Assembly: GCA_947480465.1 (NCBI GenBank)
Contig: CANKCT010000001.1
Location: forward strand, 1-24,792
Origin: Actinomycetota bacterium
GTDB taxonomy: Bacteria; Actinomycetota; Actinomycetes; Nanopelagicales; Nanopelagicaceae
Direction of reading: 5' to 3'
Length of the DNA: 24,792 nt
In this document: positions 1 through 6,657 of the stretch, in pieces
How positions within the stretch are numbered: the first letter of the stretch is position 1
Layout of the letters: each line of letters opens with the position of its first letter
Position numbers and translations under genes: made by a program
The notes under the pieces: model-generated
What the model was told of the DNA's origin: nothing
Database searches by the model: none
What the model saw: the letters and a program-made list of their open reading frames with translations, nothing else

Positions 1-317
1 ATTGTTGCTCTATCTCTTGCTTTACTAATGTGCACTAACAGCATTGTGTCGGATCGCGCGCCTGAAGCAGATTTTGTCGTACCAACCCGCAGCAGTTTTG
101 ACTGCTCTTTTGTAAGCCCCTCACGGGTGTCAGAGCCAACCAGTAAATAATTCAGCGCAGAGGTCGGTTTTTCAGGTCGGTTTTCAATTGAACCAAAGAC
201 ATCAACACGTTTAATCGCACCACTAATTTGACCTAAACCCAGCCATGAAATGGCCGAGATTGCGACAATGGCGACGGACAGTGATGTAATAATCCGAATA
301 GGCCGAGTGGTTTTCAC
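1..317 (-). CDS. LytR-CpsA-Psr (LCP) family protein, N-terminal part
   Basis: The reverse strand is open from a GTG at 315-317 to the window edge (105 codons, C-terminus missing). It starts MKTTRPIRIITSL, then has one hydrophobic segment (about residues 6-28), a linker, and LNYLLVGSDTREG followed by ARSDTMLLVHI. The GSDTR and RSDTM motifs are the pyrophosphate/lipid-binding core of LCP enzymes, which move undecaprenyl-linked glycopolymers onto peptidoglycan outside the membrane. An in-frame TAG lies four codons upstream of the GTG and there is no other plausible start between them. There is no Shine-Dalgarno; a TAGTCT hexamer six bases upstream suggests a leaderless message. It diverges from a polysaccharide synthesis and export operon, which fits a shared role in wall-polymer assembly. 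The family call is firm; the specific polymer is unknown. Confidence 0.88.
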   Translation of the reverse strand, partial: MKTTRPIRIITSLSVAIVAISAISWLGLGQISGAIKRVDVFGSIENRPEKPTSALNYLLVGSDTREGLTKEQSKLLRVGTTKSASGARSDTMLLVHISKARDRAT

Positions 318-353
318 AGGGGAAGACTACTTCAGCGATACGGTGGTGGGGTT
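318..353. promoter_or_regulatory. Divergent promoter region between LCP gene and GT2 operon
   Basis: The gap is only 36 bp. On the minus strand TAGTCT (324-329) ends six bases before the GTG of the LCP gene, the spacing of a leaderless actinobacterial promoter. On the plus strand TACGGT (339-344) ends nine bases before the ATG at 354, which would leave a leader of about three bases or none. The -35 regions are not recognisable. The minus-strand call is better than the plus-strand call. Confidence 0.5.
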
Positions 354-1346
354 ATGACGACATCAGCAAATGAGTTATATGGCTCACCGAAACAAGAGAT
401 TTCGGTAATTCTGCCTGTGCGTAATGAAGCTTTGCACCTTGCTGACTCGATTGCAGCGATTTTGGCTCAAGATTTTCCTGGCTCGCTTGAAGTTATTTTG
501 GCAGTTGGGCCATCGGAAGATGCAACTGAAGAGATAGCCCGCGAAATAGCTAATGCCGACTCGAGAGTCGTCATTGTTGAAAATCCGACTGGTCGAACAG
601 CCGCTGGATTAAACCTAGCGATCAAGAAGTCGCAATATTCAAATATTGTACGAGTTGATGGACATGCAGAGATTCCGAAAAATTATTTGTCTTTGGTGCT
701 AGAAATTCTCTCAACAACTGGCGCAGTTAATGTTGGTGGTGTTATGGCGGCAGTTGGAATAAACCTTTTCGAACGTTCAGTTGCGCGTGCAATGCGCAGC
801 CCGCTTGGTGTTGGTGCATCGCGTTTTCATACAGGTGGTAAAGCGGGAGAAGTCGATACCGTCTATTTAGGCGCATTTAGAAAAGAAGCTTTACTTGCCG
901 TAGGAGGTTTTGATGAGCGATTCACCCGCGCGCAGGATTGGGAGTTAAACTTTCGACTTCGCAGTGCTGGAGGATCAATTTATTTTGATCCGCGACTTGT
1001 AGTGACTTACCGCCCCCGTGCAACAGTGAAGGCTTTAGCACGTCAATATTTTGAATATGGTCGATGGCGTCGAGTTGTTACTAGACGACATACGGGAACA
1101 ATTAACTATAGATATTTAGCACCACCATTTACGGTAATTCTCTCGGGGCTCTCTATGGTGCTTGGTATTTTTATTTCAAGCATCTTCTTTTTGCCGGTGC
1201 TTGTGTATGCACTATTTATTCTGTTAGCCGCTTTTATGATTGGAAAATCTGTCGGTGAGTTTATTTCACTTCCACTTATTCTTTTAACAATGCATTTCTG
1301 CTGGGGAGTTGGTTTCCTGACTTCGCCAAAGTCACTGGCACAGTAA
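354..1346 (+). CDS. GT2 family glycosyltransferase, membrane-anchored (ExoA-like)
   Basis: The 330-residue protein opens its catalytic domain with SVILPVRNEA (17-26), the GT-A nucleotide-binding start. VDGHAE (101-106) stands where the DxD metal site is expected, and QDWEL (194-198) is the ED/QxxRW-region acceptor motif. The C-terminus (about 258-325) holds two or three hydrophobic segments, so the enzyme sits on the cytoplasmic face of the membrane. The overall plan resembles ExoA-type transferases that add sugars to lipid-linked precursors. It is followed after 14 bases by an ABC-2 permease and its ATPase, so it probably builds or caps the exported polymer. The donor sugar and linkage cannot be read from sequence. 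The start ATG is the first in frame after the divergent promoter. Confidence 0.85.
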   Translation: MTTSANELYGSPKQEISVILPVRNEALHLADSIAAILAQDFPGSLEVILAVGPSEDATEEIAREIANADSRVVIVENPTGRTAAGLNLAIKKSQYSNIVRVDGHAEIPKNYLSLVLEILSTTGAVNVGGVMAAVGINLFERSVARAMRSPLGVGASRFHTGGKAGEVDTVYLGAFRKEALLAVGGFDERFTRAQDWELNFRLRSAGGSIYFDPRLVVTYRPRATVKALARQYFEYGRWRRVVTRRHTGTINYRYLAPPFTVILSGLSMVLGIFISSIFFLPVLVYALFILLAAFMIGKSVGEFISLPLILLTMHFCWGVGFLTSPKSLAQ

Positions 1347-1360
1347 GGTAGCCTTACCCT

Positions 1361-2200
1361 GTGAGCGCATCAATCCAGACCCCAACCCAGGTTTATGTGC
1401 CTTTTCGGGCGGGTTTGCCACCACTAATTGGCTATTGGAAAACACTGTGGTCTCGTAAGACATTCATTGCCGAATACTCTCGCTCAGAGCTTCGAGACAA
1501 GCATTTCGATTCCTTTTTTGGCCAGCTATGGTTAATACTCAATCCACTTTTACTTTCTGGCGTTTATTTCTTGCTAGTAGTAATTATTCGTGGATCATCG
1601 GACAGCGCCAGGTATGTCCATTTAACGGCGACACTTTTCCTTTTTTATCTTATTTCGAACTCTCTTACTGGGGGAGTTAAAGCAGTTACAAGTGGTCAGC
1701 GTTTAATTCTAAATACAGCTTTTCCGCGAATTATGCTTCCGATTTCTGCCGTAGTAGTTGCTCTATTTAGATTCTTTCCAACAATCATTGTATTCCTAGT
1801 GATTCGAACAATTTTAGGTGTTTCTTTTTCTTGGCAGATGTTCTGGGCAATTCCAGTTCTCTTAATTGCAATTATTCTTTCACTTGGTTTAGCTATAACA
1901 ATTTCTTGCATCAACGTTTACTTTCGTGATATCGCAAGCTTTTTGCCTTACTTGACTAGAACTATTTTGTATCTTTCCCCGGTACTCTATGAGGCCTCAT
2001 CTTTGTCACCTAAAATGCTAAAGTTTGAAATTCTTAATCCACTTTTCCCGATATTGGATAGCTGGTCGCGAGTACTTGTACATGGGCAAGCTCCCGAAAC
2101 TTCAAGTATGTTGATTGCGCTTACATGGGCCGTCATCATTTTTCTAGTCGGGTCATATATTTTCCTTTCGAGGGAGCGTGAATTTGCCGTCCGTCTCTAA
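1361..2200 (+). CDS. ABC-2 type polysaccharide export permease (Wzm/RfbD-like)
   Basis: This 279-residue integral membrane protein has about six hydrophobic segments (roughly 55-77, 88-108, 122-150, 160-183, 195-215, 250-270). It carries the VYFRDI stretch (186-191) and LNPLFP (225-230), both typical of ABC-2 permeases that export lipid-linked glycans (Wzm, TagG, mycobacterial RfbD/Rv3783 type). The start is a GTG 14 bases after the preceding stop, with only a weak AAGG upstream. Its 3' end overlaps the ATPase gene by 23 bases, which argues for coupled translation of the two transporter halves. Substrate: probably a galactan- or teichoic-acid-like chain on a polyprenyl carrier; this is inferred from family and neighbours. 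Confidence 0.88.
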   Translation: MSASIQTPTQVYVPFRAGLPPLIGYWKTLWSRKTFIAEYSRSELRDKHFDSFFGQLWLILNPLLLSGVYFLLVVIIRGSSDSARYVHLTATLFLFYLISNSLTGGVKAVTSGQRLILNTAFPRIMLPISAVVVALFRFFPTIIVFLVIRTILGVSFSWQMFWAIPVLLIAIILSLGLAITISCINVYFRDIASFLPYLTRTILYLSPVLYEASSLSPKMLKFEILNPLFPILDSWSRVLVHGQAPETSSMLIALTWAVIIFLVGSYIFLSREREFAVRL

Positions 2201-2981
2201 TTCAACAAAGGCTAGTGAAATAGCGGTTTCAGTCCGCGGTCTTGGTCTTACATACACAACGTCAATTGAACGTCGACCAACGATAAAAGCTCGCGCTAAG
2301 TCTTTAGGTCGCGGAACTAAGCACACTCGAGTAATACGGGCGCTAAATGATGTGAATCTTGATGTTGAATACGGACAAGTTTTAGGTGTGATCGGCTCAA
2401 ATGGTGCGGGTAAATCCTCAATGATGCGTGTGATAGCAGGAATTATTCCGCCTACTGAAGGTCGAATTGAAGTCTTTGGAAGCGTCAGTACATTGCTTGC
2501 ATTGGGAGTCGGCTTTAATCCATCTATGTCAGGTCGCGATAATGTTCTGTTGGGTGGGCTTGCTGCCGGCATGACACGAGATCAAATTGAAGATCATTTT
2601 CAAGATATCGCCGATTTTTCTGAACTAGGTGATGCTATCGATGCACCTATGAGAACGTACTCTTCGGGAATGTACTCACGATTGGCATTTTCAGTTGCTG
2701 CCACTGTGCGTCCAGATATTTTGATTGTTGATGAGGCTCTGAGCACCGGTGATGCAAAGTTTAAAGAAAAATCACTCAACCGAATCAAAGAGCTACGAAG
2801 CGATGAAAGAGCTCTCATCATAGTTAGTCACGCTATGGGTACATTGCGAGAATTATGTAATGACATTGCATGGCTCAATAAAGGCGTGCTAGTTCAACGT
2901 GGCGAACCCAACGCAACAATCGATGCTTACCAAGATTTTTTGCAGGTTAAAAGGAGTGCAGCATCCGATGAGGATGTATAA
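2178..2981 (+). CDS. ABC transporter ATP-binding protein for polysaccharide export (Wzt/RfbE-like)
   Basis: The 267-residue ATPase has Walker A GSNGAGKSS (73-81), the degenerate signature YSSGM (161-165) usual for glycan exporters in place of LSGGQ, Walker B ILIVDEA (181-187) and the H-loop SHAM (217-220). It partners the upstream permease. There is no C-terminal carbohydrate-binding domain, unlike E. coli O9a Wzt, so it resembles the short RfbE/TagH-N type, where export does not depend on a chain-end tag. Start: GTG 2178 is the longest choice, but AGGGAG (2171-2176) is only one base from it and seven bases from the TTG at 2184, so TTG may be the true start (two residues shorter). The 3' end overlaps the next gene by 14 bases. 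Confidence 0.9.
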   Translation: MNLPSVSNSTKASEIAVSVRGLGLTYTTSIERRPTIKARAKSLGRGTKHTRVIRALNDVNLDVEYGQVLGVIGSNGAGKSSMMRVIAGIIPPTEGRIEVFGSVSTLLALGVGFNPSMSGRDNVLLGGLAAGMTRDQIEDHFQDIADFSELGDAIDAPMRTYSSGMYSRLAFSVAATVRPDILIVDEALSTGDAKFKEKSLNRIKELRSDERALIIVSHAMGTLRELCNDIAWLNKGVLVQRGEPNATIDAYQDFLQVKRSAASDEDV

Positions 2982-4224
2982 AAAACTTTTGACCCTTGTT
3001 GTTTTATTCACAACATTATCTTTGCCAGTTCAAGCTCAAGAGATTCCAACTATTCCTACCGAGTTTGCACTTCACGGCGCTGGCTATGGACATGGTGTAG
3101 GCATGTCTCAAATGGGTGCTCGGGCGATGGCTCTAGCTGGGCAGAATTCTGAACAGATTTTGAAGTATTTCTATAAAAACGTTGAGATAGAAACCCGCGA
3201 CGATACACAGATTTTGCGCGTGAATATTGGCCACTTGTTGTCAAACATGAAAATCTCAACAAGTTCTAATGAGGCGAGTGTCCAGTTATTCACGGGTGAA
3301 ATAGGTGATCAAGTTGATGTAACTCCAGTTGCGGTGATCACCGGTAAAGCAGCACTTAATTTTTCGGTTTTAGGTGTAAACGTTTTACCGAGTGCAACTA
3401 TTGCAAAGAAAACTTCCAACTATGCCAAAAGTCGAAGTTTCACTATTCGCTGGAGTGGAACTAGGTACCTAGATGGCTTCGATACGTTTATTTCAGTCAA
3501 CCACAGTGGAGCAACAAGAAAATATCGATATGGACAGATTCAGGTGCGTTCGGTAAAAGACAAAGCACTTGGTTATCGACTCGAAGTTACAAATTCTGTG
3601 CGCTTATCTGATGAATATCTCTGGGGAGTAAGTGAGATGCCTTCATTTTGGCCAACCGCAGCTCTTGAAGCCCAAGCAATCGCGTCTCGAACTTATGCAT
3701 TGAGTAAAGCTGGCAAGTACCGATCGGCTTGTAACTGTGATATTTATGGTGAAATTTCAGATCAAGTGTTTTTAGGATATGCAAAAGAGATAGAACCTAA
3801 ATATGGAACCATGTGGAAAACTGCAGTAACTAGAACCTCTGGATTAACTATCACCCAAGCAGGTGTTCCAATTTCTGCATATTTTTTCTCGTCATCGGGT
3901 GGCAAAACTGAACTTGCAGTAAATGCATGGGGGAGTGAGAGAGCATTCACACAAATTGTTGAAGATCCAGGAAGCCTAGATCTTGTATTGAATCCCCGCT
4001 TTGTTTCATGGAATCGGACAATCTCCCAAGCTATTGTGGCTACAGCTTTTGCATTACCGGATGTGGTCACTTTAGAAGTCATTAGCAGGAATGAGAGCGG
4101 GACTGTAGGACAAATTGTCGCAACATCAAGTACGGGGATTCAAATGGCCTTACGTGGAGAAACTTTTCGTAGTCGAACTAAAATTCCTTCGGCTTACTTT
4201 GAATTAGTTGAGGTGCAAAACTGA
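2968..4224 (+). CDS. Exported SpoIID/LytB-domain protein
   Basis: The ATG at 2968 gives 418 residues beginning MRMYKKLLTLVVLF, with a Sec signal peptide ending near VQAQE (20-24); the longer GTG-initiated frame would bury it. AAGGAG (2951-2956) lies 11 bases upstream. GHGVGMSQMGARA (41-53) comes first. The SpoIID/LytB catalytic region is at about 205-330: YLWGVSEMPSFWP (217-229), with E223 aligned to the catalytic Glu of SpoIID lytic transglycosylase, then AQAIASRTYAL (235-245), C255/C257 and SAYFFSSSGGKTE (303-315). B. subtilis SpoIID cleaves glycan chains, while LytB enhances amidases. As the last gene of the export operon it probably acts on peptidoglycan near the site of polymer insertion. 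The 3' end overlaps convergent dapD by 21 bases. Enzymatic activity is inferred only. Confidence 0.87.
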   Translation: MRMYKKLLTLVVLFTTLSLPVQAQEIPTIPTEFALHGAGYGHGVGMSQMGARAMALAGQNSEQILKYFYKNVEIETRDDTQILRVNIGHLLSNMKISTSSNEASVQLFTGEIGDQVDVTPVAVITGKAALNFSVLGVNVLPSATIAKKTSNYAKSRSFTIRWSGTRYLDGFDTFISVNHSGATRKYRYGQIQVRSVKDKALGYRLEVTNSVRLSDEYLWGVSEMPSFWPTAALEAQAIASRTYALSKAGKYRSACNCDIYGEISDQVFLGYAKEIEPKYGTMWKTAVTRTSGLTITQAGVPISAYFFSSSGGKTELAVNAWGSERAFTQIVEDPGSLDLVLNPRFVSWNRTISQAIVATAFALPDVVTLEVISRNESGTVGQIVATSSTGIQMALRGETFRSRTKIPSAYFELVEVQN

Positions 4225-5121
4225 ATTAAGTCCACCCCAACTGCCGGTTCGACTTACAACTTCTAGTGCGCCATCTAATGAGTTACGGCGAAATAGCAGA
4301 TCATGAGCACCGGATAGCGATGCTGCCTTGACTACTTCTCCATCAGGCAAGCGCACCTTTGACGCTGCAGTGATGTATGTACCAGCTTCAATTACACAGT
4401 TATTGCCTAAAGAGATTCCGCAACCAGAGTTTGCACCTAACAAAGTTTTTTCACCGATTGAAATTACTTGCTTACCTCCGCCACTTAATGTGCCCATAAT
4501 CGAAGCCCCACCACCTACGTCACTTCCATCACCGACGATGACACCGGCAGAGATTCGACCTTCAACCATGGATGTTCCTAAAGTTCCGGCATTAAAGTTA
4601 ACAAAACCTTCATGCATGACAGTTGTACCAACCGCAAGATGTGCGCCCAAGCGAACTCGATCGGCATCAGCAATACGTACACCGCTTGGAATCACATAAT
4701 CAACCATTCGAGGAAATTTATCGACAGAAAAAACTGTCACATGACCATGTTTGGCCATTAGTCGTGCGCGGGTATTTTCGAAATCCTCAACTGCACACGC
4801 TCCTGCAGATGTCCATACAACATTACTCAGTAAAGCAAAAACACCATCAAGATTAGCTCCGTGCGGCTTTATCAAACGATGTGAAAGAAGATGAAGTCTC
4901 AGATATACATCAAGGGCAGACGTTGGAGGAATCGAGTAGTCAATCTCAATACTGGCGATTTCACGGCTTACTCCACGTGCATTATCTTTACCAACAAGGG
5001 TAAGAAGTTCAGGCGGCACTGTAGAAGAAAGTGGCCCAAGTATCGGTTCAGGAAACCAGGCATCAAGGAGTTTTCCATGTGACATTGTTGTTATTGCGTG
5101 GCCAGAAGCAAGAGTGGTCAT
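4204..5121 (-). CDS. dapD: Tetrahydrodipicolinate N-succinyltransferase, actinobacterial type
   Basis: The enzyme transfers succinyl from succinyl-CoA to tetrahydrodipicolinate in the succinylase branch of lysine/meso-DAP synthesis. It has 305 residues, slightly shorter than M. tuberculosis DapD (Rv1201c). The N-terminal domain is followed by FPRMVDYVIPSGVRI and a left-handed beta-helix of hexapeptide turns (about 147-260), including VGTTVMHEGFVNFNAGTLGT (164-183) and GANSGCGISLG (229-239), the trimer active-site region. The C-terminus SWGGLNSVLHLN is typical of this clade. The ATG at 5121 has no Shine-Dalgarno but has TACGCT six bases upstream, so the message is probably leaderless. It diverges from the LOG gene. 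dapC lies 17 kb away in the same window. Confidence 0.95.
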   Translation of the reverse strand: MTTLASGHAITTMSHGKLLDAWFPEPILGPLSSTVPPELLTLVGKDNARGVSREIASIEIDYSIPPTSALDVYLRLHLLSHRLIKPHGANLDGVFALLSNVVWTSAGACAVEDFENTRARLMAKHGHVTVFSVDKFPRMVDYVIPSGVRIADADRVRLGAHLAVGTTVMHEGFVNFNAGTLGTSMVEGRISAGVIVGDGSDVGGGASIMGTLSGGGKQVISIGEKTLLGANSGCGISLGNNCVIEAGTYITAASKVRLPDGEVVKAASLSGAHDLLFRRNSLDGALEVVSRTGSWGGLNSVLHLN

Positions 5122-5151
5122 GAGCTAAGCGTAACCCCTATCCTTGCAAGC
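5122..5151. promoter_or_regulatory. Face-to-face leaderless promoters of dapD and LOG gene
   Basis: In this 30-bp gap the dapD -10 (TACGCT, minus strand, 5128-5133) is six bases from its ATG. The LOG -10 (TATCCT, plus strand, 5139-5144) is seven bases from its ATG at 5152. Only five bases separate the hexamers, and each promoter's -35 would fall at or inside the other gene's start codon. Neither gene has a ribosome-binding site. Simultaneous occupancy by two polymerases looks sterically impossible, so the two genes may be alternately fired from one site. Confidence 0.62.
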
Positions 5152-5685
5152 ATGCGTATCGGAGTATTTTGCTCGTCTTCGCCGACTATAGATCCCAAAT
5201 ATGTTGACCTTGCCTTTGAACTTGGCGAAGGAATCGGAAGTAAATCCTGGGAGCTGATTACCGGTGGAGGACATATTTCAATGATGGGCGCAGTCTCACG
5301 TGGTGCACGATCGGTAAGTGGCCGCACCGTAGGAGTAATCCCACAGGCATTAGTTGATATCGAGTTTGCTGATCATGACAATGACGAACTTCATGTTGTT
5401 GAGACTATGGGCGAACGTAAAGCATTGATTACAGATATTGCAGATGCCTTTATTACATTACCGGGTGGCGCAGGAACTCTGGAAGAATTTTTTGAAATCT
5501 GGGTTGGACGTTACTTGAAGTTTCACAACAAGCCAGTTGTCATTCTTGACCCATTTGGAATTTATGATCCCTTACATGAGTTAGTTCAGCATTTAGAGGC
5601 AGAAAAATTCATCAAGCCTGGTATGAGAGAACTCATCACTTGGACTACAACAGTAAACGATGCGCTTGCGGCATGTTCAAATTAA
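5152..5685 (+). CDS. TIGR00730 / LOG family Rossmann-fold protein (nucleoside 5'-monophosphate phosphoribohydrolase)
   Basis: The 177-residue protein starts MRIGVFCSSS. It has GGGHISMMGAVSRGA (38-52), ETMGERKALI (84-93) and the family signature PGGAGTLEE (104-112), which together form the nucleotide-binding and hydrolysis site that splits cytokinin-type or purine nucleotides into base and ribose phosphate. The homologue in M. tuberculosis (Rv1205) also lies near dapD. An upstream in-frame GTG (5098) would add 18 residues, but the ATG at 5152 sits exactly seven bases after a TATCCT -10 and begins right at the conserved first beta-strand. The downstream SRPBCC gene overlaps its 3' end by 13 bases. 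The physiological substrate in bacteria of this kind is uncertain. Confidence 0.88.
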   Translation: MRIGVFCSSSPTIDPKYVDLAFELGEGIGSKSWELITGGGHISMMGAVSRGARSVSGRTVGVIPQALVDIEFADHDNDELHVVETMGERKALITDIADAFITLPGGAGTLEEFFEIWVGRYLKFHNKPVVILDPFGIYDPLHELVQHLEAEKFIKPGMRELITWTTTVNDALAACSN

Positions 5686-6110
5686 AAAATAATCATCTCG
5701 CTATTTCTATAAAGATAAAGGCTCCACTTGAAGAAGTATGGAATTCACTGGCGCAATGGGAAAAGCAGAGCGAATGGATGCTGCAAACCAAAGTATGGGT
5801 TACTTCAGAAACAACAACAGGCGTCGGTACCAAAATTAGTGCGTTTACTGGAGTAAGCAGATTTGGCGTGTTAGACACAATGGAGGTGACACATTGGGAA
5901 CCTCCTTACACATGCGATGTTGTTCATACAGGGAAAATAATTAAGGGAACTGGGCGCTTTCAGCTTCGAGAGTTGTCACCAAATCACACAGCCTTTGATT
6001 GGTCTGAAGATGTCTGGGCACCACCCATAATTTTTGCTTTCGTAAAACCGGCGCTCTTCCTAGGTGTACGAATCTCTCTGGCTAGATTTGCCCAGACATT
6101 CCACCAATAG
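5673..6110 (+). CDS. SRPBCC (START-like) family protein
   Basis: This 145-residue protein from the ATG at 5673 begins MFKLKNNHLAISIKIKAPLE. That fits the usual first strand of SRPBCC/polyketide-cyclase-like folds (hydrophobic strand, then AP.E.VW). VGTKISAFTG and a C-terminal amphipathic helix complete the helix-grip plan. Members bind hydrophobic ligands in a deep pocket; no catalytic residue or ligand can be named. It overlaps the LOG gene stop by 13 bases and has no obvious Shine-Dalgarno, so translation is probably coupled. A TTG 33 bases upstream would also be in frame but lengthens the protein into sequence coding the LOG C-terminus, so I rejected it. Confidence 0.75.
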   Translation: MFKLKNNHLAISIKIKAPLEEVWNSLAQWEKQSEWMLQTKVWVTSETTTGVGTKISAFTGVSRFGVLDTMEVTHWEPPYTCDVVHTGKIIKGTGRFQLRELSPNHTAFDWSEDVWAPPIIFAFVKPALFLGVRISLARFAQTFHQ

Positions 6111-6142
6111 CGCCCTTAAGGCATTGGCGATTGATTGCCGAG

Positions 6143-6148
6143 TAACCT
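6143..6148 (+). promoter_or_regulatory. -10 hexamer TAACCT of the sigma-4-like gene
   Basis: TAACCT ends seven bases before the ATG at 6156, the leaderless spacing seen repeatedly in this window. There is no Shine-Dalgarno. No convincing -35 is visible. Confidence 0.5.
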
Positions 6149-6155
6149 TAGAACC

Positions 6156-6347
6156 ATGAGCGAGTCAATAACTTTGTCCCAGGCACTCGCCTCACTGCCC
6201 GAAGAAGAGCGAATTATCTTGACGCTCCATTATTTGAAATCAATGTCAGCAGCAGAGATCGCTGCAGTATTGTCGGTACCAGTGCGCGCCGTAGAGGCCG
6301 TTATCGCCGCAGGAAAGGCGAGGCTGAGCGCAATTCTTGGCATTTAG
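6156..6347 (+). CDS. Stand-alone sigma-70 region 4-like helix-turn-helix mini-protein
   Basis: This 63-residue frame starts MSESITLSQALASLP. ALASLPEEERIILTLHYLKS followed by SAAEIAAVLSVPVRAVEAVI closely follows the sigma region 4 pattern (LP..eR.vl.L.y..g.s..EIA..lg...g.V...l..A...L). There is no region 2, so it cannot be a complete sigma factor. It may bind DNA or the RNA polymerase flap, act as an anti-sigma or co-regulator, or be a remnant. The start at 6156 is chosen over a codon at 6135 because TAACCT lies seven bases upstream. The stop is followed by a 6-bp stem inverted repeat and then DUF3117. That it is coding is supported by the domain-like sequence and the promoter; function is unknown. 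Confidence 0.65.
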   Translation: MSESITLSQALASLPEEERIILTLHYLKSMSAAEIAAVLSVPVRAVEAVIAAGKARLSAILGI

Positions 6348-6365
6348 CGCACTTTTTTGGCGCTA
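6345..6365. repeat. Short inverted repeat TAGCGC / GCGCTA
   Basis: Perfect 6-bp arms (6345-6350 and 6360-6365) flank a nine-base loop containing six T residues. It overlaps the stop codon of the sigma-4-like gene. The T-run is in the loop, not after the stem, so this is not a canonical intrinsic terminator; it could be a weak terminator or a protein-binding site. Confidence 0.35.
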
Positions 6366-6449
6366 TACGGCGATTTCCCACCAATGCACCTAATGCGAGA
6401 TACTTAGCGCCTTGCAATTCCCCGCCCCGAAGTTCAAAGGAGTCTCCCA

Positions 6450-6629
6450 ATGGCAGCCATGAAACCACGTACAGGTGATGGCCCAATGGAGGTTACCAAA
6501 GAGGCTCGCTCATTGGTTATGAGAATCCCGTTAGAAGGCGGTGGCCGATTGGTTGTGGAGCTCAATCCCGAGGAAGCAAATAATTTAAGTGCAGCACTTC
6601 ATGCTGCTGTCGGTTTAGTTAAGAAGTAA
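6450..6629 (+). CDS. DUF3117 family protein
   Basis: This 59-residue protein begins MAAMKPRTGDGPMEVTKEAR and continues VMRIPLEGGGRLVVEL, with a helical tail NPEEANNLSAALHAAV. This is the near-invariant actinobacterial DUF3117 sequence (M. tuberculosis Rv1211-like). AAAGGAG (6436-6442) is seven bases from the ATG, one of the best ribosome-binding sites in the window, so it is well translated from a leadered message. The roughly 100-base region upstream shows no other gene. Function is unknown throughout the family; a small beta-rich fold is likely. In M. tuberculosis it also lies between the dapD/LOG region and htrA, so position is conserved. Confidence 0.92.
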   Translation: MAAMKPRTGDGPMEVTKEARSLVMRIPLEGGGRLVVELNPEEANNLSAALHAAVGLVKK

Positions 6630-6644
6630 AGGTTCATCAGGCGC

Positions 6645-6650
6645 TAGCCT
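6645..6650 (+). promoter_or_regulatory. -10 hexamer TAGCCT of the aminopeptidase gene
   Basis: TAGCCT ends seven bases before the ATG at 6658. No Shine-Dalgarno is present, so the aminopeptidase is probably translated from a leaderless message. It lies 16 bases after the DUF3117 stop. Confidence 0.55.
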
Positions 6651-6657
6651 TCAACGC

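Noticed and set aside
1344..1362. GTAAGGTAGCCTTACCCTG, which resembles a DtxR/IdeR iron box (12 of 19 positions with the consensus).
   Set aside because: It overlaps the end of the glycosyltransferase gene and the start of the permease gene inside an operon. The perfect symmetry is only four bases per arm, and no iron gene is near.
2153..2572. A 139-codon open frame on the minus strand inside the ABC ATPase gene.
   Set aside because: The plus-strand frame codes a complete ABC ATPase with all motifs; the opposite frame has no recognisable domain and low-complexity composition typical of a shadow frame.
6345..6365. Inverted repeat as an intrinsic terminator.
   Set aside because: The T-run is in the loop instead of following the stem, and the stem is only six pairs. 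Kept only as a repeat.
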